A DNA stretch of 64,000 bases from positions 5,357,525-5,421,524 of the forward strand of contig NZ_NIST01000001.1 of the NCBI RefSeq assembly GCF_002335745.1, read 5' to 3'. The position numbers were made by a program, and so were the translations under genes. This document shows positions 25,216-35,866 of the stretch, one piece after another (the stretch's first letter is position 1; each line of letters begins with the position of its first letter). The stretch comes from Evansella halocellulosilytica (GTDB lineage Bacteria > Bacillota > Bacilli > Bacillales > Salisediminibacteriaceae). The notes below the pieces were generated by a model. It had not been told where the DNA came from. It was given only the letters and a program-made list of their open reading frames with translations, and ran no database searches.

Positions 25216-26730
25216 TTACAGCGAATGAGCGAAATCCCTAAATGCTTTTCTTCCGGCAGCATCTCTTTTATAAACGCCAGCATGTTTTAAAATTTCTAAA
25301 AAAATCAACCCGACTTCTTCTTGAAGAATAGATAGCGTGTTGTCATCATTTAAGGTCGTATATTTCTTTCCTACTTTTAATGCCCATTCAGAATGCTTTG
25401 CAATTTTTTCATTTTCTAGTATGACCTTTTCCGGACTTGCACTGCACAATGCGTCAGCGAGTTCTTGTAGCTCCTCTTGTAAACGTCCTGGCAGAACAGC
25501 AAGCCCCATCACTTCGATTAACCCGATATTTTCTTTTTTTATATGATGGACGTCTTTATGTGGATGAAAAATCCCGTCAGGATGTTCTTCATTTGTCCGG
25601 TTATTTCTAAGAACAAGGTCTAATTCAAACTTTCCATCACGTTTTCTCGCGATCGGGGTAATCGTGTTATGCGGAGTATCGTTAGAAAACGCATGAATCC
25701 CCACTGAATCATCAGAATATCCAGTCCAGCGTTGAAAAATATAATAAGCTGCCTCTGTCATTTCTGTCACACTTTCTCCCTGAAGGCGAATAACGGACAT
25801 CGGCCATTTCACAATTCCTGCTTTTACACTAGGATAACGATCAATCGTAAATGTCGTCTCATAATCTGCCTTTGCCATCGGAAATTCATGCTTTCCACCT
25901 TGGAAATGGTCGTGACTTAAAATTGATCCCCCTACAATCGGTAAATCCGCATTAGAGCCAAGAAAATAGTGAGGAAATTTTTTAACAAACTTCAATAGTC
26001 TTTCAAACGTATTTTTCGTTATTTTCATCGGTTCATGCTTTTCTTTAAAAACGATCGCATGTTCATTGTAATAAACGTACGGTGAAAATTGCAGATGCCA
26101 ATTCTCATCTCCTAATTGGAGAGGAATTGTTCGTAAATTTTGCCTTGCAGGATGATTGACTCTTCCTGCAAAGCCGACATTTTCCTTACAAAGTAAACAT
26201 TTAGGATAGTTCGCCTGTTTCACTTGTTTAGCAGCTGCGATTTCTTTTGGGTCCTTTTCAGGCTTAGATAAATTGATCGTTATTTCTAAGTCGCCGTACT
26301 CTGTTTCGGTAAACCAGCTTTCATTTTTCGCAATTCGATCAGTTCGAATATAATGGACAGCTTTACTGAAGTCATAAAAGCTCTTTGTTGCTGCTTCTAT
26401 CCCTTCCCGCTCCATTTGCTGCTGAAATTGATTGTACACTTCTGACGGTCGACCTGTAAGACACCCCATTAAAGCCGTGTCTAACAAATCTCTCTCAGTA
26501 ACAGTACTACTGTTTGACAAGCGTCCATTTTGTTCCGCCCAATTTAACAGATCGTTTAAAATTGGAACCGGGCTTTCATATACCTCTTCGTCAACGATTG
26601 ATTCTTCATAATCATCCAAGTTCAGCACATGTAATAGTTGATTTCTTACGTAATCTTTGTCCATCTCTTTAAATAATTGTTTATTTAAACCATATTGTAA
26701 AAGCCGTTCAATTGATTGGTAAACGTTCAT
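25216..26730 (-). CDS. galT: Galactose-1-phosphate uridylyltransferase, class II
   Basis: Swaps UMP between UDP-glucose and galactose-1-phosphate in the Leloir pathway. 504 residues, the length of the Firmicute class II enzyme (~500), not the ~350 of the E. coli type. Visible blocks: YPKCLLCKENVGFAGRVNHP, GGSILSHDHFQGGKHEFPM (HxH-like active site region), HNTITPIARKR and HPHKDVHHIKKENIGLIEVM. RBS GGAAGTGATC precedes the ATG; 77 bases after galE, within the gal operon. Confidence 0.95.
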   Translation of the reverse strand: MNVYQSIERLLQYGLNKQLFKEMDKDYVRNQLLHVLNLDDYEESIVDEEVYESPVPILNDLLNWAEQNGRLSNSSTVTERDLLDTALMGCLTGRPSEVYNQFQQQMEREGIEAATKSFYDFSKAVHYIRTDRIAKNESWFTETEYGDLEITINLSKPEKDPKEIAAAKQVKQANYPKCLLCKENVGFAGRVNHPARQNLRTIPLQLGDENWHLQFSPYVYYNEHAIVFKEKHEPMKITKNTFERLLKFVKKFPHYFLGSNADLPIVGGSILSHDHFQGGKHEFPMAKADYETTFTIDRYPSVKAGIVKWPMSVIRLQGESVTEMTEAAYYIFQRWTGYSDDSVGIHAFSNDTPHNTITPIARKRDGKFELDLVLRNNRTNEEHPDGIFHPHKDVHHIKKENIGLIEVMGLAVLPGRLQEELQELADALCSASPEKVILENEKIAKHSEWALKVGKKYTTLNDDNTLSILQEEVGLIFLEILKHAGVYKRDAAGRKAFRDFAHSL

Positions 26731-26807
26731 GAGATCACTTCCTTATCCATTAAAGTCACGTCCCATTGTTAGACACACTTCACACAGTGCCGATTCATTA
26801 ATCAAAA

Positions 26808-27809
26808 TCACTTGATCCAGCTGTCTTCATAGCCGTTTGGCTTTCGTTGATGCCATTTCCATGCACTTTCAATGATTTCAGCTAATGATGTAAATTTTGG
26901 TTCCCACCCAAGCTCCTGCTTTGCCTTTTCAGATGAAGCAATTAATTGTGCAGGATCGCCGCCACGTCGCGGTGCAACCTCAGCTGTAATTTCTTGATAA
27001 GTTACTTTTCTTGCCGTTTCAATCACTTCTTTCACACTAAAGCCGTTGCCGTTACCAAGATTATACACATCACTTTTTCCACCATCCCGTAGATGATCTA
27101 ATGCTAATAAGTGAGCAGAAATTAAATCAATTACATGAATATAGTCGCGAATACACGTACCATCAGGCGTATCGTAATCATCACCGAAAATCATGATTTT
27201 CTCCCTTTGACCTTGTGCTGCTTGCAGGACAATCGGAATTAAATGTGTTTCCGGTTGATGATCCTCGCCTATATGGCCGTTCATATGGGCACCTGCAACA
27301 TTAAAATAGCGGAGTGATACTGAACGAATTCCGTATGCTTGCTCACTCCATTTAAGCATCTTTTCAATAGCCAGTTTCGTCTCCCCGTAAGGGTTCGTCG
27401 GAACAGTCGGGTCTGTCTCCATGATCGGGATATTTGTCGGCTCTCCATATGTTGCTGCTGTAGAAGAAAAAACGATTTGCTTCACATCGTGATTTTTCAT
27501 CGCTTCTAACAGACACATTGCCCCGTACACATTATTTTCGTAATATTGAAGAGGCTCCGTTACACTTACACCTACAAGTGAATCAGCAGCAAAATGAATC
27601 ACTGCATCAATCTCGTTTTCTTTAAAAACACGAGCTAATAAATCCTTATTTCGTAAATCACCAATATACAAATCAGCACCTTGTGCGACTGCATCGAGGT
27701 GACCTGTTTGCAAATTATCGATCACAACAACTTTTTCACCTTTTTCAATTAAATCAGCGACAGCATGGCTGCCAATATAACCCGCTCCTCCACAAACTAA
27801 AACGGCCAT
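26808..27809 (-). CDS. galE: UDP-glucose 4-epimerase
   Basis: Interconverts UDP-galactose and UDP-glucose with bound NAD. 333 residues, usual length. Rossmann motif [13 protein letters not shown] at the start, the [10 protein letters not shown] serine-threonine site, catalytic Tyr/Lys in [11 protein letters not shown] and substrate-binding [23 protein letters not shown] precedes the ATG. Middle gene of galK-galE-galT-ROK, 44 bases after galK. Confidence 0.96.
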   Translation of the reverse strand: MAVLVCGGAGYIGSHAVADLIEKGEKVVVIDNLQTGHLDAVAQGADLYIGDLRNKDLLARVFKENEIDAVIHFAADSLVGVSVTEPLQYYENNVYGAMCLLEAMKNHDVKQIVFSSTAATYGEPTNIPIMETDPTVPTNPYGETKLAIEKMLKWSEQAYGIRSVSLRYFNVAGAHMNGHIGEDHQPETHLIPIVLQAAQGQREKIMIFGDDYDTPDGTCIRDYIHVIDLISAHLLALDHLRDGGKSDVYNLGNGNGFSVKEVIETARKVTYQEITAEVAPRRGGDPAQLIASSEKAKQELGWEPKFTSLAEIIESAWKWHQRKPNGYEDSWIK

Positions 27810-27853
27810 GTTCTTTTCTCCCCTTCCAAAATTTAATAAATCCGATATGCCCT

Positions 27854-29035
27854 CTAATTCATTTCGTGTGCACCTTTACCACTGTGGGCGATATAAAAAT
27901 CCGCCTCTAACCCTGTTTGATCTTTATATTTCTTGCCAATCCGTGATAAAACTTCTTCTAATTGATCTTGATGAATGAGGTTTACTGTACATCCGCCAAA
28001 CCCTGCCCCTGTCATCCTTGCTCCAATCACAGACTCTTCCTCCCATGCAGCCGAAACGAGTGCATCGAGCTCTTTACCTGTCACTTCATAATCATCGCGC
28101 AATGAGCGATGAGATTCATTCATCATCTTGCCGAAATTGAGTAAATCACCATTCCGTAAAAATGCTGCTGCTTTTACCGTCCGTTCATTTTCAAATACCG
28201 CATGTTTCGCACGTTTTCTTACAACATCATTTGTAACCAACGACTCATCGTTTTCAAACGTTTTACCGTCTAGTTCACAAAGCTTTTGGATATGATGGTT
28301 TTTCTGCAGCTGAGCGAGTGCCTGTTCACACTCATTCCGCCGTTCATTATATTTGGAATCCGTTAATCCACGCCGTTTATTTGTATTTGCAATAACGAAA
28401 ACATAATCTCCCAGCATTAACGGGCTGTATTCATATTTAAGCGTATCGCAATCGAGTAAAACGGCATGATCCTTCTTTCCAAGCCCAACTGAAAATTGAT
28501 CCATAATGCCACAATTGACACCGATAAATTCATTTTCTGCCTGTTGACACATTTTAACGAGCTCCACTTCGTCGACCTGAAAACCGTTAATCTTATTCCA
28601 AAGGACAGCAGTCACTACTTCAATAGAAGCTGATGAAGATAGTCCAGCACCGTTTGGTAAGTTGCCATCATACACAGCATCAAAACCTCGCTGTCCAACA
28701 TACCCATGCTCTTGAAAAACAGATAAGACTCCTTTCGGATAATTCGCCCAATCATGTTCCTTCTCATACTGTAATTCATCGAGGCTAAAGCTAATCATTC
28801 CCTTCTCAGGAAAGTTCACCGAAAACAACTTAATTTTATTATCCGTTCTCGGTTTAACGGCGACATATGTTCCGAAACTTAATGTCGCAGGAAGCACATA
28901 TCCTCCGTTGTAATCAATATGTTCACCAATTAAATTAACTCTTCCTGGAGCAAAGAAGAAACGTACAGCTTCTTCGTCGCGGTGCTCCTCGTAACGAAAA
29001 ACTTCTTTAAAATGGGATAATAATGTCTCTTTCAT
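27854..29035 (-). CDS. galK: Galactokinase
   Basis: Phosphorylates galactose with ATP in the first Leloir step. 393 residues, usual length, GHMP-kinase fold: signature [19 protein letters not shown] near residue 35, ATP loop [13 protein letters not shown], catalytic base region NCGIMDQF and C-terminal [27 protein letters not shown] precedes the ATG. First gene of the operon; the 520-bp upstream gap should hold its promoter. Confidence 0.96.
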   Translation of the reverse strand: MKETLLSHFKEVFRYEEHRDEEAVRFFFAPGRVNLIGEHIDYNGGYVLPATLSFGTYVAVKPRTDNKIKLFSVNFPEKGMISFSLDELQYEKEHDWANYPKGVLSVFQEHGYVGQRGFDAVYDGNLPNGAGLSSSASIEVVTAVLWNKINGFQVDEVELVKMCQQAENEFIGVNCGIMDQFSVGLGKKDHAVLLDCDTLKYEYSPLMLGDYVFVIANTNKRRGLTDSKYNERRNECEQALAQLQKNHHIQKLCELDGKTFENDESLVTNDVVRKRAKHAVFENERTVKAAAFLRNGDLLNFGKMMNESHRSLRDDYEVTGKELDALVSAAWEEESVIGARMTGAGFGGCTVNLIHQDQLEEVLSRIGKKYKDQTGLEADFYIAHSGKGAHEMN

Positions 29036-29557
29036 CTAACGTCATCCTTTGCGTTAAAAATATGAAACTACTTTATTCAATATTTTAATTAAGTGGTTAA
29101 AAAAGATAAAAGTTTACCTGTTATTAATCATTGTAACTCCTTTTTGCTCATTTAGTAAAGGTTACTTTGTTAATTATTTTAATATTGTTTTTTGATCAGT
29201 CTGAGATTGTGACGAAACTAATTTAAAAGAGTAGCCCTCACCGTAGGAGAGCCACTTTTTCATTTTTTTCTATTTATGTTATTTGTTCAATAACACACTT
29301 TCTTGCACTCTAGAGCACAAGTGCGACATCTAATCGTGCTGCTCTTCGTTTTCATTCGTAATGTCTCTTTGCCACGGGCATGGCTTCAGCTAATCGGGGA
29401 AAATCGCAGCGAAGGACTCATTCCAACGAGGTTTGATAAAATATATCACTACATATTATGATATTCCCCTAAATTGAAATATAAGAAAAACCTAAATCAT
29501 GATGCGATTTAGGCTTTATTTGTTCAATTCATTTTTTCCAATACTATCGACTTCATA
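29036..29557. other. Control region of the gal operon and neighbouring gap
   Basis: 522 bp without a convincing gene. Minus strand near 29131 shows AAAAAGGAG, then ATG ATT AAT AAC AGG TAA (29114-29131), a possible five-codon leader 78 bases before galK, of doubtful meaning. Bases 29300-29430 resemble decayed intergenic repeats (GAGCACAAGTGCGACAT is shared in part with 47522-47545). No cre box or clear ROK operator was found. The terminator at 29486-29513 belongs to the next operon. Confidence 0.5.
29486..29513 (-). terminator. Terminator of the sugar ABC / dehydrogenase operon
   Basis: Minus-strand stem CCTAAATC / GATTTAGG followed by TTTTTC, 44 bases after the dehydrogenase stop. Confidence 0.8.
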
Positions 29558-30562
29558 CTATTCCAGGGCACGTTTTAACGAGCTTTTAATCTTCTCCATA
29601 CATTGTTCGATCGCACGTATTGTGTAAATAGTAAGATCATGATAGTTTGCTAATGATGTGTCATTTTTTACCGCACTTGTAAACACTTCAACTTGCTGTT
29701 TATATTGATCTCCGACTATCGATTCAGTTCGAGATTGACCATCGACCAAATTAACAAAAATCTTCCCTTGACCGCCATCCTCTTTGTCAGGACGGTAAGC
29801 GGCTGGTACTGTTATTTTTCCTTTATCTCCAATAATTTCATAAGCATTTTTAGGCGGTTGTTGAATGCTGCAATCAACTTGAGCAAGGATACCACTTTCT
29901 AGTTTTAGAGTGACAGCCGAAGTCAAATCGACTCCGCTATTTTCATCTACACTTGCAACACTGTGGATTTCCTGTGGATAACTGCCAAGCACGTTAAATA
30001 TAGAGTGCAAGCCATAACACCCAACATCAAACAAACTGCCTCCACCTTTCGAAGCGTCAAGCCGGATATTTGTAGAATGAGGATCGAGGTAAAAAGAAAA
30101 GCTCGTCTTCATTAACGTAATGTTCCCGATTTCACCTGAAGCAATGATTTCTTTCACCCGGTCATGTTGCGGATGAAATTGATACATAAACGCTTCTAAA
30201 AACATGACTCGATTGTCTTCGCAAGCTGTTATCATTTCTTGTGTATCTCGTTCAGTTAATGAAGCTGGTTTTTCACAGAGAACATGCTTCCCATGCTTTG
30301 CTGCTTCAATCGTCCATTTTTTATGTAAATGATTCGGGACAGAAATGTAAACAGCGTCGATCTCTTCATCAGTTAACAATTGTTCATAAGAATCATAGAC
30401 TTTTCGAATGTCACAGCTTAACGATTCGACGAAAGCCCTTCCTTTCCCACTGCTGCTTGCAACAGCTACAACCTCTGTATCCTCTGCACGCTGCATCGCT
30501 GGAATTAATGCTTTCGCCGCTATGTTCGACGCACCTAATATTCCCCATCTCATACTCCTCAC
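29558..30562 (-). CDS. Gfo/Idh/MocA-family oxidoreductase
   Basis: NAD(P)-dependent sugar or cyclitol dehydrogenase, cytosolic. 334 residues; Rossmann motif GILGASNIAAKALIPAM at the N terminus, YISVPNHLHKKWTIEAAKHG, the EKP motif in HVLCEKPASL, and GGGSLFDVGCYGLHSIF of the C-terminal domain. GTG start at 30562 or ATG at 30553; ribosome sites are weak for both, perhaps because a 29-bp palindrome (30571-30599) sits just upstream. It follows the permeases, so it probably acts on the imported sugar. Confidence 0.9.
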   Translation of the reverse strand: MRSMRWGILGASNIAAKALIPAMQRAEDTEVVAVASSSGKGRAFVESLSCDIRKVYDSYEQLLTDEEIDAVYISVPNHLHKKWTIEAAKHGKHVLCEKPASLTERDTQEMITACEDNRVMFLEAFMYQFHPQHDRVKEIIASGEIGNITLMKTSFSFYLDPHSTNIRLDASKGGGSLFDVGCYGLHSIFNVLGSYPQEIHSVASVDENSGVDLTSAVTLKLESGILAQVDCSIQQPPKNAYEIIGDKGKITVPAAYRPDKEDGGQGKIFVNLVDGQSRTESIVGDQYKQQVEVFTSAVKNDTSLANYHDLTIYTIRAIEQCMEKIKSSLKRALE

Positions 30563-30570
30563 AACCTTTC

Positions 30571-30599
30571 ATTCGACAAGTGCCTGGCACTTGTCGAAT
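30571..30599. repeat. Perfect 29-bp palindrome, GTGCCTGGCAC type
   Basis: Two 14-base arms around a single T; the core is ACAAGTGCCTGGCACTTGT and the outer ends read ATTCG / CGAAT. A near-identical copy is at 37367-37391. It lies between the permease and dehydrogenase genes. Confidence 0.9.
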
Positions 30600-30615
30600 C
30601 ATCTTTTCATCTATT

Positions 30616-31443
30616 TTATCCTTTTACGGACCCTGCTAACAAGCCTCGCACAAAATACTTCCCGACTAAAATATAAATTAATAGTGTCGGTAACGCAGCT
30701 AGCAAAGCACCAGCCATTTGAACATTCCAATGAACAATTTGGCTCCCTGAAAGGTTTTGTAAGGCGACCATAACTGGCTGCGATCCTGAGCTCGTAATAC
30801 TGACGGCAAATAAAAATTCGTTCCATATGTTCGTAAACTGCCAAATACAAACGACAACAAATCCAGAAATCGAAAGCGGAAACATAACATAACGATAGAT
30901 TCCAAGAAACCCTGCCCCATCAATTTTACAAGCTTCTAAAAGCTCATTTGGAATGTTCGCATAAAAATTCCTGAAAATCAGTGTCGTAATCGGAATCCCA
31001 TATACGACATGGACAAGAATGAGTCCAGGGATTGAATTATACAATCCAATGTTTTGCAAAAATTGAATTAATGGAATTAAGATACTTTGGTAAGGGATAA
31101 ACATTCCAAACAAAATCGCCGTAAAAATCCAATCAGATCCTTTAAACTTCCATTTCGATAAAACGTAACCGTTCAAGGAACCTAGCAATGCTGACAGCAG
31201 TGTTGCAGGAATGACTAAATACAGTGTATTAACAAAGTTAGGATACAACCGCTCAAATGCATATTGGTAAGCCTCAAATGAAATCGTTGACGGCAGCTCC
31301 CACATTCTATCCAATGACACTTCATCTAACGGTTTAATACTCGTAATGATCATGACATAAATAGGCATCAAGAAAAATAAAGCCATGACCCCAAGCAACA
31401 AATATAACAACAATCGGTTAAATCGGAAACCTTGTTTCATCAT
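30616..31443 (-). CDS. Sugar ABC transporter permease (MalG type)
   Basis: Inner-membrane half of a CUT1 carbohydrate importer, 275 residues, six membrane segments (first [20 protein letters not shown]). The EAA loop that contacts the ATPase is [20 protein letters not shown], near residue 180. Start overlaps the stop of the MalF-type gene as ATGATG. No ATPase gene is adjacent; bacilli often use a shared MsmX-type ATPase (known for several CUT1 systems). Confidence 0.93.
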   Translation of the reverse strand: MMKQGFRFNRLLLYLLLGVMALFFLMPIYVMIITSIKPLDEVSLDRMWELPSTISFEAYQYAFERLYPNFVNTLYLVIPATLLSALLGSLNGYVLSKWKFKGSDWIFTAILFGMFIPYQSILIPLIQFLQNIGLYNSIPGLILVHVVYGIPITTLIFRNFYANIPNELLEACKIDGAGFLGIYRYVMFPLSISGFVVVCIWQFTNIWNEFLFAVSITSSGSQPVMVALQNLSGSQIVHWNVQMAGALLAALPTLLIYILVGKYFVRGLLAGSVKG

Positions 31444-32363
31444 GCTTCCCCCTTCCTGTTCACAAGCAAGTACGGCACAATGACAATTGCAACTAATAGC
31501 AGCATAATGATTGCAATCGCTGCACCATTGGCAAAGAAGTTGCCTCGGAAGGTCGTTTCAAACATATAAACACCGGGAACATCTGTCACAAAGTTAGCTC
31601 CGGAACCAGTCATAGCATAAATTAAATCAAAAATCTTTAATGAAATATGCCCCATAATAATGACAATACTCACTGTGATCGGCATAAGCATCGGAAAAAT
31701 CACTTTCCGATAAATTTGGAACTCTGTCGCCCCATCTACTCTTGCCGCTTCTTTAATCTCTTCAGAAATCCCTCTTAATCCTGCTAAATACATCGCTAAA
31801 GAAAAGCCTGTCATTTGCCAGACCGCAGCAATGACGACAGCAATCAGTGCCAACGGAATACCAAACTCAATATTCCCTAACGGAAAGCTGAGAGCAATTC
31901 GGGTATCAATATACCATTGTGGAAGATTTTCGAAACCGAGCCTTTCTAAAAGGAGGTTAACACCTGTACTCGGGTTTAATAACCACTGCCAGACAACACC
32001 TGTCACAACGAATGATAAGGCCATTGGAAAAAGAAAAATATTCCTGAACAGTGATTCCCCTTTAATTTTAGAATCAATAAAGATCGCTAAGAAAAAACCT
32101 AACCCTAAAACACCGATAATGAAAAATAACGTAAAAAAGAGTGTATTACGCATCCCTGACTGAAATCTGTAATCATTAAATAAAAAAAGATAGTTTTTTA
32201 AACCAGCAAATGAAAAATCCGGAGTTAACGTGTTCCAATTTGTTAGAGAAACAAAACCGGTCCAACTAATAAAGCCATATACAAAAATACCGATTGCAAT
32301 AATCGTCGGCATGATAAATAAAATAGGTAGCAGTTTATCAGATGATAACACCTTTCTTTTCAT
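31440..32363 (-). CDS. Sugar ABC transporter permease (MalF type)
   Basis: Partner permease, 307 residues from ATG 32363, chosen for GGAGGG 9 bases upstream; a longer reading to 32453 runs into an intergenic repeat and is artefactual. Six membrane segments; EAA loop [20 protein letters not shown] near residue 210. The usual motif EYLYRxAF is absent as expected for this class. Two-gene overlap with the MalG-type permease. Confidence 0.93.
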   Translation of the reverse strand: MKRKVLSSDKLLPILFIMPTIIAIGIFVYGFISWTGFVSLTNWNTLTPDFSFAGLKNYLFLFNDYRFQSGMRNTLFFTLFFIIGVLGLGFFLAIFIDSKIKGESLFRNIFLFPMALSFVVTGVVWQWLLNPSTGVNLLLERLGFENLPQWYIDTRIALSFPLGNIEFGIPLALIAVVIAAVWQMTGFSLAMYLAGLRGISEEIKEAARVDGATEFQIYRKVIFPMLMPITVSIVIIMGHISLKIFDLIYAMTGSGANFVTDVPGVYMFETTFRGNFFANGAAIAIIMLLLVAIVIVPYLLVNRKGEA

Positions 32364-32432
32364 CGTTGACCCTCCCTTGCATCCAATACATCTGCTTTTT
32401 CGCACGAACAGAAGTAAATATTCATTCTTATA

Positions 32433-32645
32433 AGAAAAGCGCAAGGCGCCCACCTATCGGCGACAAGCGCTGGAGTCCCGACAGGAAGAAGTCCGAACTT
32501 ATACTTCAAGTGTCGGGGCGAAGCGACCTCGAGCCGAAAACGGCTGTCTCTTCCTCTTCTAGTATCACTTTGAAGCTAGATACGTCGAGACAACTCGTAG
32601 CCTACTCGTGTTGTAAACGCTCGTGCCTGAAGTCTAGACATCAAT
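32433..32645. repeat. Intergenic repeat, copy C, inside the sugar operon
   Basis: Left module AAAAGCGCAAGGCGCCCACC with TATCGGCGACAAGCGCTGGAG and GCGAAGCGACCTCGAG; right module GCTGTCTCTTCCTCTTCTAG, then an internal deletion relative to copy B, then GTAAACGCTCGTGCCTGAAG. It separates the binding-protein gene from the permease genes. Confidence 0.85.
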
Positions 32646-32695
32646 CGAGAGATTGATATTTTAGATATTTTATAAATTTTTATCTTTTAAGAGAG

Positions 32696-32720
32696 AAGGT
32701 GGTAGGCATCCTACCACCTT
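32696..32720. terminator. Hairpin after the binding-protein gene
   Basis: Perfect 11-bp stem AAGGTGGTAGG / CCTACCACCTT with CAT loop, 40 bases after the binding-protein stop. Its T-run is on the plus side only, so on the operon strand it may act as an mRNA-stabilising or partial stop that keeps binding protein above permease levels. Confidence 0.6.
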
Positions 32721-32759
32721 TTCCGTTATTACATTTCTGTGTATATACGAAACGACAAA

Positions 32760-34109
32760 TTACTCAATATTTTCATCTGCGGCTTGTTGCAACGTTTGAA
32801 TGAGTTGTTCCGCATTTCTAGAAGATACAAAAACATTTACAGCTTGATCTGCTTGTGACACAAAGCCAGCAGGTGCGGCAGAGTTATGAGCAAGACTTGG
32901 TGTAAGTGCACTTTCACCGAACTCTTCAATCGTCTGCTGTCCGTAAGCATTATATTCGTCTGCATCCGCATCAACACGGGCTGGAATCGAACCTTTTAAC
33001 GGGTTAAATGTGTCTTGTCCTTCAACAGAACCTAGAACGCGTAAAAAGTCCTTTACAACTTCAGGATTATCGACACCACTAGGTAATCCGAAGTTATCAG
33101 TAACAACCATAAACGAACCTTCAGAACCAGGAGTTGCTGTCCAGCCAAAGTCTTCATGAGGCTCTAACTCTAAGTCTGTTGCAAAATAGCCAGCTGCCCA
33201 GTCCCCCATAATGTTCATAGCAGCATCACCGTTTGCAACTAATTGAGACGCATCTTGCCAGTTACGCGCAGCGTGATCATCATTCACATAGTCTAAAAAT
33301 CTGTCAAAGTGCTCGACAACTTCTTCAAACTCAGGAGAGTCGAACGCTAAATCTTTCGTCCATAAATCGTTATATCCATCAGGACCTAATACACCAAGCA
33401 TGATCGTCTCTAATAAATGGAGTGCTGTCCAGCTTTCCCGGTCTCCAAGAGCGAGCGGTGTTACCCCTGCCTCTTGCAATTGGTCAGCTACATTATAGAA
33501 TTCATCAAATGTTGAAGGAGCGGTTAACCCATGCTCTTCAAAAATTTCAGCATTATAGAATAAAACATTACTTCGGTGAATATTTACGGGTACGGAATAG
33601 ATTTCACCATCGTTTGTCACCATGTCAAGTAAGTCTTGTGGGAATTTATCAAGCCACTCTTCTTCTTCATATAAATCGGTAATTGGCTCCATTCTTCCTG
33701 CAGCTACCCAGCCAGTGTTTAATGCTGCACCACCGTGGATCTGGAACGTTCCCGGAGGATCGTCACCTTGCATCCGACTTGCTAACACTGCTTGAGCATT
33801 CGTTCCAGCTCCACCTGCGACTGCAGCATTGACAACTTCGATATCTGGATGCTTCTCCTCAAATAAATCAATTAATGCGAGAAGCCCCGCTTCTTCACCT
33901 GCTCCTGTCCACCAGCTGAAGATTTCGAGTTCGCCATCAGCATCACCACTTGCTTCCTCTTCTCCATCATCTGTTTCTTCTTGACCACTTTCATTGTCAT
34001 CTGTCTCATCTTCGTCCTGATCGCCTGTAGTATTTTCACTACTACATGCAGCGAACAGCAACAAAACTAACGTTAATATCATAAATAAAAAGAACGGTTT
34101 TAATTTCAC
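32760..34109 (-). CDS. Sugar ABC transporter solute-binding lipoprotein
   Basis: Captures a sugar outside the membrane for the CUT1 permeases. 449 residues: signal with lipobox LLFAACSSE (lipid-bearing Cys ~21), a 40-residue acidic Asp/Glu linker, then an SBP_bac_1 domain (LEIFSWWTGAGEEAGLLAL, PPGTFQIHGGAALNTGWVAA, GDWAAGYF). The WWTG opening resembles glucose or disaccharide binders (inference). GTG start with GAAGGGGG upstream; a cre box lies 24 bases before it. Its regulators are the two-component genes upstream. Confidence 0.93.
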   Translation of the reverse strand: MKLKPFFLFMILTLVLLLFAACSSENTTGDQDEDETDDNESGQEETDDGEEEASGDADGELEIFSWWTGAGEEAGLLALIDLFEEKHPDIEVVNAAVAGGAGTNAQAVLASRMQGDDPPGTFQIHGGAALNTGWVAAGRMEPITDLYEEEEWLDKFPQDLLDMVTNDGEIYSVPVNIHRSNVLFYNAEIFEEHGLTAPSTFDEFYNVADQLQEAGVTPLALGDRESWTALHLLETIMLGVLGPDGYNDLWTKDLAFDSPEFEEVVEHFDRFLDYVNDDHAARNWQDASQLVANGDAAMNIMGDWAAGYFATDLELEPHEDFGWTATPGSEGSFMVVTDNFGLPSGVDNPEVVKDFLRVLGSVEGQDTFNPLKGSIPARVDADADEYNAYGQQTIEEFGESALTPSLAHNSAAPAGFVSQADQAVNVFVSSRNAEQLIQTLQQAADENIE

Positions 34110-34132
34110 ATTACTTCCCCCTTCGAAATGAT

Positions 34133-34146
34133 TGTAATCGCTTACA
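34133..34146. promoter_or_regulatory. cre box (CcpA site) of the sugar importer
   Basis: TGTAATCGCTTACA, a perfect palindrome fitting the Bacillus cre consensus TGWAANCGNTNWCA, just upstream of the binding-protein start. Predicts catabolite repression of the operon. Confidence 0.85.
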
Positions 34147-34277
34147 TCTATGATCCTATCAAAACGAAGAAGATGACGAGCGACGTAAATCCTTACATTT
34201 TTTACGAAAACCTAGATAAAATTATGATTTGTGAGAAAATTCTCAAACTTATGTGTTAGAACAGGACTTTTTTGTGC

Positions 34278-35852
34278 TTATGATGGATTATTTTTATCCT
34301 TTACTTTTTCTTTTCGAAACTGGGTTGGTGATAACGACTCATACTTTTTAAATACACGGCTAAAATAATTCGGATCCCGGTAACCAACTTCATAACAAAT
34401 TTCTTTCAAACTTAAACTCGATGTTATGATTAGTTCTTTTGCTTTTTCAACTCTTATTTCTGTCAAATAATCAATAAAATTGATACCTGTTTGTTCTTTA
34501 AATAATTTACTAAAATAGGCCGGACTTAAATTGATTTTCTCCGCGACATCTTCTAGCGATAAATCATCCGCATAATGCTGATAAATAAATGACTTCGCAC
34601 GTTTTAAAATTCCATCATTGTTATCCATGCTCGAATAATCTAATTTTTTCAAAACCATTTTAAAATCGGAAAAAAATCGTTCCTTTACTTGTTCAACTGT
34701 TGTCGCATCGTCTAACGTAAAATTAGCTGAATGATAGATTTCAGTACCTCTCGTAATAAATGCAAATAACTCAGTTAAGTAGCGTTTAAGTCGATCGACC
34801 CTACTATGGTATGCCATGACGACATCAGTAAAAATATCTTCAAGTATTTTTTCTGCGTGAATCGTGTCACCAATCTGCAATGCTTGTAACAGCCATTTCT
34901 CTTTCTCGTAAGGGAGTAACTGATGTTCCGGATTAAGGTGCAAATCGTCATAAAACCGTACAGCCCCTTTATACTCCTTGTCTCGTGAGGCAACGAGTGC
35001 TTCATTGTATGATTTTTTTAACTCTTCAAGTGAATGAGAGACACTTCCTGCACCAGCAAAAAACTGAACATCCTTCCATTCACGGACATTTGCTAGCGTT
35101 GAAAGCACGTTTTTGACAAGTAACGCAGCATAATTCCGCAAGCTAACTGTCTTTTCCGGTTCTGCTAAAACAAAGGTTGGAATATAGTCATTGATCATCG
35201 ATCCTACAAGACAGTGACCTTGTTTTTTCATCGAGTTTTTAATGGAACGATAAAGCGTTTGCTTCTCCTCTTCCTGAAAACTTTTCTCTTTTTTTACGGA
35301 TAAAACGAGAGCCATCCCTGAGTCGAAGTCAATATCCATCAATTGATTCAAATCTTCTAGCGACAAATCTTGTGTCTGATTATGAATTAATGTTGAGACC
35401 CATTCCGTTTCTGCAAGGCTGCTCACATGACCTACACGATTTTTTATTTTCAGCTTCTCGATCCGGTCAATCTTTTCTTTCTGTTTTTGGTTAAACACTT
35501 CATGGATCGTTTCTTTCAACTCATTGCGATTGTAAGGCTTCAATAAATAATGATTTACGTTTAATTTCATCGCCTTTTGCGCATATTGAAATGAATCAAA
35601 CGCAGACAAGATAACAAAACTAGCAGCTGGATGGTTTAGTTTTATTTCTTCGATTGTTTCGAGGCCATTTAAGCCAGGCATTTTAATATCCATCGTAATA
35701 ATATCCGGGTGATAGCGATCCGCTAACTCGATCGCTTCTCTGCCGTTTCTCGCTTCGCCTACCACTTCTATTTCATGAAACATTCTCATTAGCATCGTTC
35801 TTAATGATTGACGCTCTAGATCTTCATCATCAACGATTAGCAATTTGTACAT
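34278..35852 (-). CDS. YesN-type response regulator with AraC DNA-binding domain
   Basis: 524 residues from ATG 35852 (GGAGG 9 bases upstream; 30 more in-frame bases exist). Receiver domain 1-120: KLLIVDDEDLERQ, phosphoacceptor Asp in TMDIKMPGLNG (~residue 55), KPYNRNEL. A middle region of ~270 residues links to two AraC helix-turn-helix motifs (LSLEDVAEKINLSPAYFSKL and LKEICYEVGYRDPNYFSRVF). It lies 14 bases after the sensor gene and is encoded ahead of the sugar importer, which it should activate. Confidence 0.92.
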   Translation of the reverse strand: MYKLLIVDDEDLERQSLRTMLMRMFHEIEVVGEARNGREAIELADRYHPDIITMDIKMPGLNGLETIEEIKLNHPAASFVILSAFDSFQYAQKAMKLNVNHYLLKPYNRNELKETIHEVFNQKQKEKIDRIEKLKIKNRVGHVSSLAETEWVSTLIHNQTQDLSLEDLNQLMDIDFDSGMALVLSVKKEKSFQEEEKQTLYRSIKNSMKKQGHCLVGSMINDYIPTFVLAEPEKTVSLRNYAALLVKNVLSTLANVREWKDVQFFAGAGSVSHSLEELKKSYNEALVASRDKEYKGAVRFYDDLHLNPEHQLLPYEKEKWLLQALQIGDTIHAEKILEDIFTDVVMAYHSRVDRLKRYLTELFAFITRGTEIYHSANFTLDDATTVEQVKERFFSDFKMVLKKLDYSSMDNNDGILKRAKSFIYQHYADDLSLEDVAEKINLSPAYFSKLFKEQTGINFIDYLTEIRVEKAKELIITSSLSLKEICYEVGYRDPNYFSRVFKKYESLSPTQFRKEKVKDKNNPS

Positions 35853-35866
35853 ACGCTTTTCCTCCA

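Noticed and set aside
32364-32453. N-terminal extension of the MalF-type permease
   Set aside because: The extra 30 residues come from the intergenic repeat; the GGAGGG site decides for ATG 32363.
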